A stretch of 64,000 bases of DNA from Acidobacteriota bacterium (GTDB lineage: Bacteria; Acidobacteriota; Terriglobia; Acidiferrales; UBA7541): contig JABCZD010000002.1 in assembly GCA_013289855.1 (NCBI GenBank), positions 186,001 through 250,000 of the forward strand, read 5' to 3'. The first letter of the stretch is position 1, and each line of letters opens with the position of its first letter. This document shows positions 1 to 9,159 of the stretch, one piece after another. The position numbers and the translations under genes are program-made. The notes under the pieces were generated by a model. That model worked only from the letters and a program-made list of their open reading frames with translations, made no database searches and was not told the DNA's origin.

Positions 1-1
1 C

Positions 2-322
2 CACGTTGCTTTGGTGACTTCCGCAGCGCGGGCTGCCTATGACGCTGCTTTGCCCTGCGTGCGACCCACCGGCATGCTCCTGGTTGTTGGTCTGCCTTCC
101 GAGTCCCTTTGTTTTCCGCCCATCCTGATGGCGGCTACGGAGGTGCGCATCCAAGCCTCCTCCGTCGGCACGAGAGAGGACCTGCGCAAGGTCCTCGAAA
201 TGGCCGCCGCGGGAAAGCTGCACTGTCAGGTAACGGCGCGACCCCTGGCGCAGGCCAACGACGTGCTCGCCGAATTGCGTGCTGGCTCCGTTGCGGGCCG
301 CATCGTCCTCACACCGCGATAA
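2..322 (+). CDS. Zinc-type alcohol dehydrogenase, C-terminal part (truncated by window edge)
   Basis: The reading frame is open from base 2 to a TAA at 320-322, so the gene begins upstream of the window. The visible part reads like the end of a medium-chain zinc alcohol dehydrogenase: the second half of the Rossmann fold (RPTGMLLVVGLP), a strand-helix region (VRIQASSVGTREDLRKVLEMAAAGK), and the typical closing segment in which a substrate-domain loop leads into AGSVAGRIVLTP. The zinc-binding and GxGxxG motifs would lie upstream and cannot be checked. Family assignment is reasonable; substrate is unknown. Confidence 0.75.
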   Translation, partial: HVALVTSAARAAYDAALPCVRPTGMLLVVGLPSESLCFPPILMAATEVRIQASSVGTREDLRKVLEMAAAGKLHCQVTARPLAQANDVLAELRAGSVAGRIVLTPR

Positions 323-706
323 GTACCTTACCCAACGACCTCCCGGCCTAGCCGGGCAAAAAACCGCTTTCCTGCCGCTATGGATTTCCGGTAAGCTACC
401 CGCTCCGAGTCATCAAAAACACTGATGTGATGCATTAAAATAGTGTTGACATTAGTTTCTATTATGTGATATCCACTATCACAATTTCGGAATCTGTCGA
501 GGTGTGGGGGTACGGTTTCGCGGGAGTTGTCGAAGGTCTCTCGGCTTTCTTGGCCCGTGCATGCGCGATTTGCGATCGCCTGCGGACGTCACAGCGGTGC
601 ACCGTTCCGTATTTTCCCATGTGTTTATGAGTAGTCGTGGTGCGAATTATCTATGCCATTGACGCAAAGACACCGTTGAGTGTAGCTCGGCAACCGGGAG
701 GAACAA
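323..706. other. Intergenic region with promoter and leader of the TonB-dependent receptor gene
   Basis: No credible gene lies here. It is AT-richer than its surroundings near 425-485 and holds the promoter-like and palindromic signals listed separately. About 220 bases of apparently untranslated leader follow, ending in a good ribosome-binding site (GGGAGGAACAA) just before the ATG at 707. Confidence 0.6.
446..483 (+). promoter_or_regulatory. Candidate promoter with inverted repeat upstream of the TonB receptor gene
   Basis: TTGACA at 446-451 is a perfect sigma-70 -35 box; a weak AT-rich -10 candidate lies around 467-475. Overlapping it is an inverted repeat, TGTGAT at 465-470 and ATCACA at 478-483, separated by 7 bases. 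The arms resemble CRP/FNR half-sites, but the spacing (9 bases between TGTGA and TCACA) is wider than the usual 6, so the bound regulator is unknown. Confidence 0.4.
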
Positions 707-3700
707 ATGAAATCGATCTTGCTGGTGGGACTGGTATTTTTCTTACTGTTGAGCCCTGCGGCCAACGCCCAGGGAGTGGGCGCTTCTGGCCAAATCAAGG
801 GCACGGTTTTTGATCCTTCCGGAAGCGTCATCCCGGGCGCAACTGTGGAAGCCGTCGATCCCGGCAAGGGAACGCACTACACTGCGACCACCGACGCAAG
901 CGGCCAGTTCCAGTTCCCAAACCTTCCGCCATCTGTATACGAACTGACCTCGCGTCACAGCGGCTTGCAGACGCAGGTCCAGAAGGGGCTGCAGCTGCAA
1001 GTGGGTCAGACCGCCATTGTGGACTTTCACCTGGCGCTGGCTGGAGCGAGCGCTTCGGTGGAGGTCACTGCCGAGCAGGCCGCCATCGAGACCACCCGGG
1101 GCAGCCAGGCGAATACCATTTCGCAGACATATATTAATGACCTGCCAATCAATCGCCGCGATTATCTGACCTTTACCTTGCTCCTGCCTGGTGTGAGCAA
1201 CTCCAGTACGCTGGCGTCCGATACCGACTTTCGCCCAAAGCAAACGCCACAGAGCGGACTGTCCTTTTACGGCAGCAATGGCCGCGGCAACAGCGTCACC
1301 GTCGACGGCGGCGAATTTAACGATGATGCTGGCGGCGTGCGCCTGAATCTTAATCAGGACGCAGTCCAGGAATTTCAGGTCAACCGCAGCGATTACGCCG
1401 CGGATCTGGGCGGCGCCAGCGGTGCCGCGATCAACATCGTCTCGAAATCCGGCACCAACGAATTGCACGGCGGAATCTATGCGCTGTTTCGCAACGACGC
1501 GCTGGACGATCGCGACCATTTCGCGCTCCAGCCGGCTCTCTCGCCAGGCGACCCCTTCTCCAACGACGCCACCGCTACGGCGTTAAAGAACACCCTGAAC
1601 CGCCAGCAGTTCGGCGGCAACATTGGCATGCCGATACAGAAAGATAAAACCTTTCTCTTCGCCAGCTATGAAGGCCTGCGCTCGGACGCGCAAGATTCCG
1701 TCCCCTTGCTCACCAACACCAGCGTGTTTAACTCGACCCCGCAGCAAAATACGATTATCGGCGGTTTGGCGGCCGAGTCGCCGACCACCATGGTGCCTTG
1801 CTTGTCTCTCACGGCGACGGTGTCTGCGCCCACCTGCGCATTCATTCTCAATAATTGCTTGAACATCACGGAGGCTCCGTCTCTGTGCCAAAACCAATTC
1901 ACGAATACACTCAACCCCTTCATCATCAATCAGGCGGAGACTGGCGGCGGCCTGTTTCCTTTCCCCATCCGGCAGAACTTGGCCTCCGTGCGCCTCGATC
2001 ACCGCTTCAGCGACCGCGATCAAGCCTTTCTTCGTTACAGTTTTGGCCACTTAACGGAAACAGATCCCGATCTGCAAGCGCTCACCGCTTTTTCCCGCGG
2101 CACTTCCGAACTGGCGTGGGACAACACTTTGCAAGCTTCCTGGTTTCACACCTTCAGTCCTCGCTCGCAGAACGAAGCGCTCGTGCAGTATAACGTTTAT
2201 CAATTCAACGTCGATACTAACGACCCAGGCGGACCGGGACTTGATGTGCAAGGCTTCGGTTTCTTCGGGCGCGGCATTTTTCTGCCAAGCCACACCCGCG
2301 CGGGCCGTTATCAGTTTGCGGACAACTACTCGTACATTCACGGGCACCATTCCTTCAAGTTCGGCGGAGAAGAAATAGTGCGCGGCAACGACACCATCTC
2401 TCAGACTTTTTTTGCGGGGCGCTTTGAATTCTTGGAGCTACCCGGCATCGTCCTCAGCCCGTGCCTCCAAATACCCGCTCTCTGCGGAGTGACCGGCGCT
2501 GCGGTGCCATCCACGGTGGCCCTCACGCCGCTGCAAACCTTTAGTCTTGGCGCGCCGGGATTCTACGAGCAAGGCTTTGGCAACCCCAAGTACCAGCAAA
2601 CCAGGCCGTTCACCGCGGTCTATGCGCAAGATACTTGGCAAATTCTGCCGAGCCTCACGCTGAACTACGGCCTCCGCTACGAACTGGATACGCAATACGG
2701 GCCGCTGCATACGCCTAAGACAAATTTCGCTCCGCGCTTTTCACTGGCGTGGTCGTCCAGCGACCATAAGACGGTAGTTCGCGCCGGCTACGGAATTTTC
2801 TATTCGCCGATTTACGCTCAAATTCCGGGCGTCGTCAGCGTGCTCGGCAATAACAATAACCAGCGCATCATCGCCAATACCTTGGTGAAACTCACCGGCG
2901 TGCCGGGCGCCCCGGCGGACAACTCCGCCGCCATTTTCCAAACCTTTTTCGCTGAAGGTCTGATCAACTGCGGCGTCCCGCCAGCCGGACAATACGCTTG
3001 CATCTCGCAGCAAGACCTAGCCCCGTTTGTGCCCGTTTCCAACACCGGACCGCTGCCTCCCGGCACGGTTTTGTTCGCGGGCCAGCCGAACTACAAAAGC
3101 CCCACCTCGCAGCAAGCTTCGCTGGGGATAGAGCGCGAGCTTGGCGGCGGATTGACCGTCTCCGCCAACTACATCTGGGTGCATACCACGCATCTGCCGG
3201 TGGCGATTGACACCAACCTGTTGCCTGGCGCGCCATTGGCAACCACTAACCCTGGGAGCGGCCTGCCTGTCAACGGCCTCCCCTTCCAGGATTGGGGAGC
3301 GGCGGCTTGCGGTGTGGCGCCTAACTTGTCTCCCAACTGCTTCGCCGATACCACCGGAACGATCCTCCAGAACAACGTTTACAGTTCGGTTGGCACGGCT
3401 ATCTACAACGGTGGTATTTTCGAACTGAAAAAGCGATTCGCGAACCACTTTACACTTCTAGCCAACTACACGTTCAGTAAGGCCATCGACGAATCGACAG
3501 ATTTCAACAGCGACTATTCCCCGTTTGATGCCACTTGCCTGAAATGCGATCGCGCCCTCTCGGATTTCGACCAACGGCACAAGGTGGTAGCCGCCGGCGT
3601 TTTCTATAGCCCCTTCCACTCGAAGATCTTTGGAGGGTTTGAGTTTTCCCCCATCTTTACTTATAACAGCGGCCACCCCTTCAACCTTCTGGCGGCGGCG

Positions 3701-4027
3701 GACGTGAATAGCGACGGACATTTCACCAACGATCGCCCGCCCGGCGCCGGCCGCAACACCGGTCTCGGTCCGGACTTCATCGAAGTCGATACGCGCATTA
3801 GCCGTACGTTTAAGCTCAACGAAAAACTCGCGCTTACGTTTACGTCAGAGGCTTTCAATCTGGCGAACCATACCAACTATTCCAGCGTTAACAACGTGGT
3901 CGGCTCGGCTTTCGCGCCACCCTTCAATGTCCAGGGAAGTGCGAATCTTTTCCCGAACCAGCCACTCGCGTTTACTGCGGCGTTCCCCGCACGCCAAATC
4001 CAACTCGGCCTGCGCTTGGCCTTTTAG
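707..4027 (+). CDS. TonB-dependent receptor with N-terminal carboxypeptidase-regulatory-like domain
   Basis: A 1106-residue outer-membrane receptor. Residues 1-22 form a signal peptide (ends NAQ). Residues about 28-115 are a CarboxypepD_reg/Cna-B-like beta-sandwich (GTVFDPSGSVIPGATV, then DASGQFQFPNLPP). A plug domain follows (about 120-250, with NGRGNSVTVDGGEFND), then a long beta-barrel to the C-terminal LQLGLRLAF-like aromatic end expected of outer-membrane proteins. This architecture is the expanded receptor family typical of Acidobacteriota and usually linked to uptake of oligosaccharides or other large substrates; the substrate cannot be told from sequence. The start is supported by GGGAGG six bases upstream. 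It stands alone, with its own promoter region, and is followed by a secreted hydrolase. Confidence 0.9.
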   Translation: MKSILLVGLVFFLLLSPAANAQGVGASGQIKGTVFDPSGSVIPGATVEAVDPGKGTHYTATTDASGQFQFPNLPPSVYELTSRHSGLQTQVQKGLQLQVGQTAIVDFHLALAGASASVEVTAEQAAIETTRGSQANTISQTYINDLPINRRDYLTFTLLLPGVSNSSTLASDTDFRPKQTPQSGLSFYGSNGRGNSVTVDGGEFNDDAGGVRLNLNQDAVQEFQVNRSDYAADLGGASGAAINIVSKSGTNELHGGIYALFRNDALDDRDHFALQPALSPGDPFSNDATATALKNTLNRQQFGGNIGMPIQKDKTFLFASYEGLRSDAQDSVPLLTNTSVFNSTPQQNTIIGGLAAESPTTMVPCLSLTATVSAPTCAFILNNCLNITEAPSLCQNQFTNTLNPFIINQAETGGGLFPFPIRQNLASVRLDHRFSDRDQAFLRYSFGHLTETDPDLQALTAFSRGTSELAWDNTLQASWFHTFSPRSQNEALVQYNVYQFNVDTNDPGGPGLDVQGFGFFGRGIFLPSHTRAGRYQFADNYSYIHGHHSFKFGGEEIVRGNDTISQTFFAGRFEFLELPGIVLSPCLQIPALCGVTGAAVPSTVALTPLQTFSLGAPGFYEQGFGNPKYQQTRPFTAVYAQDTWQILPSLTLNYGLRYELDTQYGPLHTPKTNFAPRFSLAWSSSDHKTVVRAGYGIFYSPIYAQIPGVVSVLGNNNNQRIIANTLVKLTGVPGAPADNSAAIFQTFFAEGLINCGVPPAGQYACISQQDLAPFVPVSNTGPLPPGTVLFAGQPNYKSPTSQQASLGIERELGGGLTVSANYIWVHTTHLPVAIDTNLLPGAPLATTNPGSGLPVNGLPFQDWGAAACGVAPNLSPNCFADTTGTILQNNVYSSVGTAIYNGGIFELKKRFANHFTLLANYTFSKAIDESTDFNSDYSPFDATCLKCDRALSDFDQRHKVVAAGVFYSPFHSKIFGGFEFSPIFTYNSGHPFNLLAAADVNSDGHFTNDRPPGAGRNTGLGPDFIEVDTRISRTFKLNEKLALTFTSEAFNLANHTNYSSVNNVVGSAFAPPFNVQGSANLFPNQPLAFTAAFPARQIQLGLRLAF

Positions 4028-4170
4028 CTGTCTAAAGGTCTGGCGCATGCCGGGCTAACTGTATGCCGGGCGGCGATATGGCGCCGACCGGTAGTAGTTT
4101 GTCGCCCAGACTCTTTTTCATGGCTGCAGATGGATGCACTTTTCAATGTCGCATGCGGGAGGAATGGCAC

Positions 4171-5619
4171 ATGTCGCGGATCTCGAAACGGCTAGTCGCA
4201 CGCGTGGTAGCGGTGGCAATACTCTTCGGCCTGATGGCAGTGAATGCCCAAGCGCAGGCGGGCGTTACTCCGTACGCCGGAACATTGGCGGACGGTGCCA
4301 CCTATTTGATTGAGGTGCCGGCCAACTGGAACGGCACCTTGTTTCTCTACAGTCACGGCTATGTCACTCCCGGCTCGGCTAATCCCGCGGCGGACGTCGG
4401 CGATCCCATCACGCGATTTTTCATGCTTTCCAGCGGTTACGCCCTGGCCGGTTCTTCTTATGCCTCCACTGGATGGGCTCTCCAACAGGCGTTGCCGGAC
4501 CAAATCGCCGTGCTCGATCTTTTCGACAAGCTCGTCAAGCGCCCGAAACGCACCATCGCTTGGGGACACTCACTCGGCGGCATCATCACCGCCGGCCTGA
4601 TTCAGCGCTATCCGGAACGCTTTGACGCGGCGCAGCCCATGTGCGGGGTGCTCTCTGGCGGCGTCGCCACTTGGAACACCGCGCTCGATGGCGAGTTCGT
4701 TTTCAAAACTCTCGTTGCGCCTGGCACCGGGCTGCAGGTCGTCAACATCGCTAATCCAACGGATAATTTCGAACTCGCCGAAGAGCTGCTTGCCGAAGCG
4801 CAGGCCACGCCGCAGGGGAGGGCGCGTATTGCTCTGGGCGCCGCGGTATCCGATACGCCGGGATGGTTCACGTCCTTATCTCCGGAGCCAGCGGCGGACG
4901 ATTTTGTCAGCCAGGAGGCTAACCAGTTCTTGTGGGATCAACAGGTGGACTTTCCCTTCGTCTTTGCCTTTCGCAGGGAGCTGGAACTCCGCGCGCAGGG
5001 CAACGTCTCCTGGAATACCGGAGTTGATTATCGCCACCAGTTGGATCGTTCCATTGGACGCGCTGAGGTTGTTGCGCTTTACCAGCAGGCGGGCCTGGAT
5101 CTCGACGCCGATCTGAAGACGCTGCAGGATGCCGCGCGCATCAGCGCCGACCCCGAGGCGGTTCGCTATCTGGAACAAAATATCATCTTCGACGGACAGA
5201 TTCACATTCCCGTTCTGACGCTGCATACCAAGGGCGATGGACTGGTGGTGGTGCAGAACGAAAGCGCCTATAAGCAGGTCGTCGATGAAGTGGGCAACGG
5301 CGAATTCTTGCGCCGCACCTTTATCGACCGCGCCGGACACTGTGCCTTCACTCCCGCGGAAACGATCTCTGCCGTGCAGACCTTGATCAATCGTCTGGAT
5401 ACCGGACGGTGGCACAACGTTGACGCCACGGATCTGAACAATGGCGCAACCGCGCTCGGGCCGGAATTCAACGTGTTCAGTGGCGCGCAAGGACTTGTCG
5501 CGACGCCATCCGCGTTCATCGAATTTGTTCCCAGCCCGTATCTCCGCACTTTCGATGCGGTCACCGGCGAGTGCGAATTCGGGTTTCTGTGCGGCGATTC
5601 ATTCTTTCACCTTAACTAG
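4171..5619 (+). CDS. Secreted alpha/beta hydrolase
   Basis: 482 residues from the ATG at 4171, preferred over upstream in-frame ATGs because GGGAGGAA lies just before it and the protein then opens with a classic signal peptide (MSRISKRLVARVVAVAILFG... ending AQAQA). The mature protein has an alpha/beta-hydrolase fold: LFLYSHGY near the N-terminus (oxyanion region), nucleophile elbow GHSLGG around residue 133, acid candidate in LHTKGDG and histidine in DRAGHCAF near residue 390. The reaction is probably ester or amide hydrolysis outside the cytoplasm. About 140 bases separate it from the receptor gene upstream, so both could be co-expressed, but no shared promoter is evident. Confidence 0.75.
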   Translation: MSRISKRLVARVVAVAILFGLMAVNAQAQAGVTPYAGTLADGATYLIEVPANWNGTLFLYSHGYVTPGSANPAADVGDPITRFFMLSSGYALAGSSYASTGWALQQALPDQIAVLDLFDKLVKRPKRTIAWGHSLGGIITAGLIQRYPERFDAAQPMCGVLSGGVATWNTALDGEFVFKTLVAPGTGLQVVNIANPTDNFELAEELLAEAQATPQGRARIALGAAVSDTPGWFTSLSPEPAADDFVSQEANQFLWDQQVDFPFVFAFRRELELRAQGNVSWNTGVDYRHQLDRSIGRAEVVALYQQAGLDLDADLKTLQDAARISADPEAVRYLEQNIIFDGQIHIPVLTLHTKGDGLVVVQNESAYKQVVDEVGNGEFLRRTFIDRAGHCAFTPAETISAVQTLINRLDTGRWHNVDATDLNNGATALGPEFNVFSGAQGLVATPSAFIEFVPSPYLRTFDAVTGECEFGFLCGDSFFHLN

Positions 5620-5848
5620 CGCGCCGCGCGTAAAGGCGCGAATTGGATGAGTTTGCTTTCGTGCGGAAACTCATCCTCGGCCAATGGATTCGCGCGAAGC
5701 TTTTATCATGACGGCACAATGCTGGAGCCGCATTGCGCCGTCATCTGCTGCTTTCCGGTGGTGGGACCGCAGCAATCACTACGAACGAGCATCGTTTACC
5801 GCGCCAAGTGCCACGTTGGAGCGCACGGCGCATCGAGAGGACATACGA

Positions 5849-6565
5849 ATGCAATCGCCGGTCGTAGGTGAGTTCATGGGCACCATGGTCCTGGTCTTGA
5901 TCGGCAACGGCGTCATCGCCGACGTACTCCTCAAGCATTCCAAGGCGGAAGGCGGCGGATGGATGGTCACCTCCACCGGCTGGGGGTTTGCCGCCATGGC
6001 GGGAATTTTCACCGCTATGGCCTGCGGCAGCCATGACGCTAACATCAATCCGGCGGTAACCCTGGCGCTGGGCATCGTTACGCACGATTTCTCGAAACTT
6101 CTTCCCTATATTGCCGCGCAGACGCTGGGCGCTTTCGTCGGCTCCGTCCTCGTGTGGCTGCACTTTCTTTCGCACTGGAAGCCTACTCAGGAGCCCATTC
6201 TCAAGCTCAGTTGCTTCTGCAGCCATCCCGCCATTCCCCACAAAGCTGCGAATTTCGTCTGCGAGGTGATCGCCACCACGCTTCTGGTTTTTGTGGGCGC
6301 CTGCATTATGACTCGCCCAAATCTGCCACCTGGATTGGCTCCCTTCCTCATTGCCGCATTGGTTTGGGGCCTGATTCTTGCCCTGGCTGGCACCACCGGG
6401 TCGAGCATGAATCCTGCGCGTGATCTCGGGTCGCGCATCGCGCACGCTGTGTTGCCGATTGCGGGCAAAGGCAGTTCGGATTGGGGCTACGCGCCGATTT
6501 CAATTATTGGTACTTTCGGTGGTGGCGCGCTCGGCGCATTGGCGATACGGCTTTTTCTAGTCTGA
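5849..6565 (+). CDS. glpF: MIP-family channel, probable aquaglyceroporin (glycerol facilitator)
   Basis: 238 residues from the ATG at 5849, which follows GAGAGG at a good distance; the longer upstream reading frame lacks membrane character. Both half-helix signatures are present: ANINPAVTLALG (first NPA) and SSMNPARDLGSR (second NPA). An Asp right after the second NPAR is the usual mark of glycerol-conducting members rather than strict water channels. Six hydrophobic segments are visible, starting with GEFMGTMVLVLIGNGVIADVLL. It would sit in the inner membrane and allow passive passage of glycerol or similar small solutes. No glycerol kinase is adjacent, so the physiological solute is open. 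Confidence 0.9.
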   Translation: MQSPVVGEFMGTMVLVLIGNGVIADVLLKHSKAEGGGWMVTSTGWGFAAMAGIFTAMACGSHDANINPAVTLALGIVTHDFSKLLPYIAAQTLGAFVGSVLVWLHFLSHWKPTQEPILKLSCFCSHPAIPHKAANFVCEVIATTLLVFVGACIMTRPNLPPGLAPFLIAALVWGLILALAGTTGSSMNPARDLGSRIAHAVLPIAGKGSSDWGYAPISIIGTFGGGALGALAIRLFLV

Positions 6566-6632
6566 AAGCTGCGCCAACGCACGACTTCGCTACTCGCGGC
6601 AGCGTTCGCGCGGTGCATAGCGTTAGTAGCAA

Positions 6633-6657
6633 AAATATGATATAAACACTCATATTT
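6633..6657. promoter_or_regulatory. Perfect 8-bp-arm palindrome upstream of the acyl-CoA degradation genes
   Basis: AAATATGA (6633-6640) and TCATATTT (6650-6657) are exact reverse complements separated by nine bases that contain the -10-like TATAAA (6641-6646). The element sits 45 bases before the first gene of the fatty-acid cluster, the place and shape expected of an operator for a dimeric repressor. No regulator gene is present in the window, so the protein that binds is unknown. Confidence 0.5.
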
Positions 6658-6701
6658 AATGGTGTTCGCTCGAAAGGGATTGCAACGATTCATTTGCCGC
6701 T

Positions 6702-7469
6702 ATGACCAACTGTCAGATGTTTGATCTCACTGGACGCGTGGCGGTAATCACCGGCGGCTCCGTGGGTCTCGGCCGCCAGATGGCCGAAGGCTTGGCCGAA
6801 ATGGGCGCGCATCTGGTTCTTTGCGCCCGCAAAAAAGAGCGCTGTCAGCAAGCCGCGGACGAACTGCAAAAGAAGGGCGTCCAAACGCTGGCCCTCGGTT
6901 GCGACGTAAAAGATCCCGCCAGCATTCGCGCCGTCGCCGAGGCCGCCGTCAAACAATTCGGTCGCATCGACATCCTGATCAACAACGCCGGCACCTCCTG
7001 GGGCGCCCCAACCGAAGACATGACTCTCGAACAGTGGAACAAGGTCATCGAGACCAACCTGACCGGCACATTTCTTTTTTCCCAGGCCGTCGGCAAGGTC
7101 ATGATTTCGCAGCGTCGCGGAAAAATCATCAACATCGCTTCCGTCGCTGGTTTGCGTGGTTCCTCCCCAAAATTTTCCGCCATCGGATATAGCGCCAGCA
7201 AAGGCGGCATCATCATTTTCACCAAGGACCTCGCCTGCAAATGGGGCATGCACAACATCCAGGTAAATGCCATCGCGCCAGGATGGTTTCCCACCGATAT
7301 GTCGCGAAAAGTGATCGAACGAGATCAGGCAGGCTTGCTGGCCACCATCCCGCTAGGCCGCTTCGGCGGACCACAGGATTTGAAGGGCGCGGCCATCTTT
7401 TTGGCTTCTGATGCTTCCGATTTTGTTACTGGACACACTCTCGTTGTTGACGGAGGGCAATCCGCCTGA
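6702..7469 (+). CDS. Short-chain dehydrogenase/reductase
   Basis: 255-residue classical SDR. The nucleotide-binding motif TGGSVGLG is at about residues 17-24, NNAG near residue 95, and the catalytic Tyr-Lys pair as YSASK near residue 165, with a conserved Ser in the preceding strand. It would oxidise or reduce a hydroxyl or keto group with NAD(P)H; close relatives are called gluconate 5-dehydrogenase or 3-oxoacyl reductase, but its place as first gene of an acyl-CoA degradation cluster favours a hydroxyacyl or 3-oxoacyl substrate. The acyl-CoA ligase begins 21 bases downstream. No strong ribosome-binding site is seen next to the ATG. Confidence 0.85.
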   Translation: MTNCQMFDLTGRVAVITGGSVGLGRQMAEGLAEMGAHLVLCARKKERCQQAADELQKKGVQTLALGCDVKDPASIRAVAEAAVKQFGRIDILINNAGTSWGAPTEDMTLEQWNKVIETNLTGTFLFSQAVGKVMISQRRGKIINIASVAGLRGSSPKFSAIGYSASKGGIIIFTKDLACKWGMHNIQVNAIAPGWFPTDMSRKVIERDQAGLLATIPLGRFGGPQDLKGAAIFLASDASDFVTGHTLVVDGGQSA

Positions 7470-7490
7470 TCCAGGCGCGGCCGAATCACT

Positions 7491-9104
7491 ATGAATATTC
7501 CTCTCACGCCCTTGCGCTTTCTCCGCTACGCGGAGCGGCAATATCCCGCCAGAACCGCGGTGGTCTGCAACGACAAACGCTACACCTACGCGCAGTTTGC
7601 CGACCGCGCGCGCCGGCTCGCTAGCGCCCTGCTGCAAAACGGCGTCCAGCCCGGTGATCGCGTAGCCCTGCTCAGCACCAATTGCCACCGCTTGCTCGAG
7701 GCCTATTACGGAGTTCTGGAAGCCGGCGCGATCCTACTCCCTCTCAACATTCGTTTGTCGGCCGGCGAACTTGGCTACATCCTGAACGATTCCGGAGCCA
7801 CCGTTCTTTTTGTCGAAAGACAGTTTCTTCCGTTGGTCGAGGCTTTTCGCAAGGATTTAACCTCCGTCAAAATTTTCTGTCTACTCGAAGGCGTTCCCGA
7901 AGCTCCCTGGCTTTCCGCGCAAACCTACGATGAGTGGCTTGCGGCCGCCACCCCGCATAGCGCCGATATCGAGTCCATCGACGAAACCGCCGTGGCCGAG
8001 CTCTTTTACACCAGCGGTACCAGCGCCAATCCCAAGGGCGTCATGCTCACGCACCGCGGCATTTATCTTCACGCCATGAACGTCTGCATGGCCTTCAAAA
8101 TTCCCAACGGAAATGTGGAGCTCCACACCATTCCGCTCTTCCATGCCAACGGCTGGGGCGTCGCGCATTTCCTCACCTTGCTCGGTGGCACGCACGTCAT
8201 GATCCAGCGCTTCGATCCCAAGGAAGTCTTCCGCCTCATCGAAAAAGAACGCGCGCAAACATGCAGTCTGGTGCCCATCATGGCCACCGCGTTGGTGAAT
8301 TGTCCGGAACGAAAAAACTACGATCTAAGCAGCCTCACGCGCATCGTGATTGGCGGAGCCGCATCTTCGCCCACCCTGATTCGCGAAGTCGAAGAAGCGT
8401 TCGGCTGCGAATGCTTTTCGGGCTATGGCCTTACGGAAACTTGTCCTACCCTTTCCATTTCTCCCATGAAATCCGGAATGGGTTGGCACGGCGAGCAGCG
8501 TTATGTCGGGCAAGCCATGACCGGGTATCCGGTCCCCGGCGTTGAGATGCGCGTCGTCGATGCCGACGATAACGACGTCGCGCCAGACGGCCAATCCATC
8601 GGAGAAATCATTTGCCGCGGCGACGGCGTGATGAAAGGTTACTGGGGTCAGCCGGAAGCTACCGCCGAGGTAATGCGTGGCGGCTGGTTTCACACCGGCG
8701 ACATGGCCACGCTCAACGCCGACGGCTACTTTCTGATTGTCGACCGCAAGAAAGACATCATCGTCAGCGGCGGCGAAAATATCTCCTCGCTCGAACTCGA
8801 AAAAATCATTCTCGCGCACCCTGCCGTTCTCGAAGCCGGAGTCATTCCCGCGCCCGACGAAAAGTGGGGAGAGGTCCCGAAGGCCCTAGTCGTTTTAAAA
8901 CCGAACGTGTCCGTCACCGAACCTGAATTGATCGATTTTTGCCGCACCCGCCTGTCTCATTACAAGTGTCCCCGTTCTGTCGAATTCGTCGATAATTTGC
9001 CGAAAACAGGCACCGGAAAGATTCTCAAAAAAGATCTGCGAAAAAAATACTGGGGTCAGGACACACTGCGCCCGGAATCTGTCGCTTCAAAGAAAGGCGC
9101 TTGA
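7491..9104 (+). CDS. Acyl-CoA synthetase (AMP-forming, fatty-acid type)
   Basis: 537-residue ANL-superfamily ligase that activates a carboxylic acid to its acyl-CoA via an acyl-adenylate. Diagnostic motifs are in order: P-loop-like YTSGTSANPKGVM near residue 172, GYGLTET near 310, the hinge and ribose-binding WFHTGDMATLNADGYFLIVD near 400, VSGGENIS, and the catalytic lysine region PKTGTGKILKKDLR near 505. Length and motifs fit medium/long-chain fatty-acyl or short branched-acyl ligases. It lies in the same apparent operon as the SDR before it and the acyl-CoA dehydrogenase 55 bases after it. The substrate chain length cannot be read off. Confidence 0.9.
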   Translation: MNIPLTPLRFLRYAERQYPARTAVVCNDKRYTYAQFADRARRLASALLQNGVQPGDRVALLSTNCHRLLEAYYGVLEAGAILLPLNIRLSAGELGYILNDSGATVLFVERQFLPLVEAFRKDLTSVKIFCLLEGVPEAPWLSAQTYDEWLAAATPHSADIESIDETAVAELFYTSGTSANPKGVMLTHRGIYLHAMNVCMAFKIPNGNVELHTIPLFHANGWGVAHFLTLLGGTHVMIQRFDPKEVFRLIEKERAQTCSLVPIMATALVNCPERKNYDLSSLTRIVIGGAASSPTLIREVEEAFGCECFSGYGLTETCPTLSISPMKSGMGWHGEQRYVGQAMTGYPVPGVEMRVVDADDNDVAPDGQSIGEIICRGDGVMKGYWGQPEATAEVMRGGWFHTGDMATLNADGYFLIVDRKKDIIVSGGENISSLELEKIILAHPAVLEAGVIPAPDEKWGEVPKALVVLKPNVSVTEPELIDFCRTRLSHYKCPRSVEFVDNLPKTGTGKILKKDLRKKYWGQDTLRPESVASKKGA

Positions 9105-9159
9105 ACAGCGTGGCTGAAGAAAATTATTTCGCGCCTGAAGATCAAAAGGAGTCTGTTTT

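Noticed and set aside
743..1519. Long minus-strand reading frame (258 codons) inside the TonB receptor gene
   Set aside because: Lies fully within the well-supported receptor gene on the other strand and has no recognisable domain; a shadow frame of GC-rich coding DNA.
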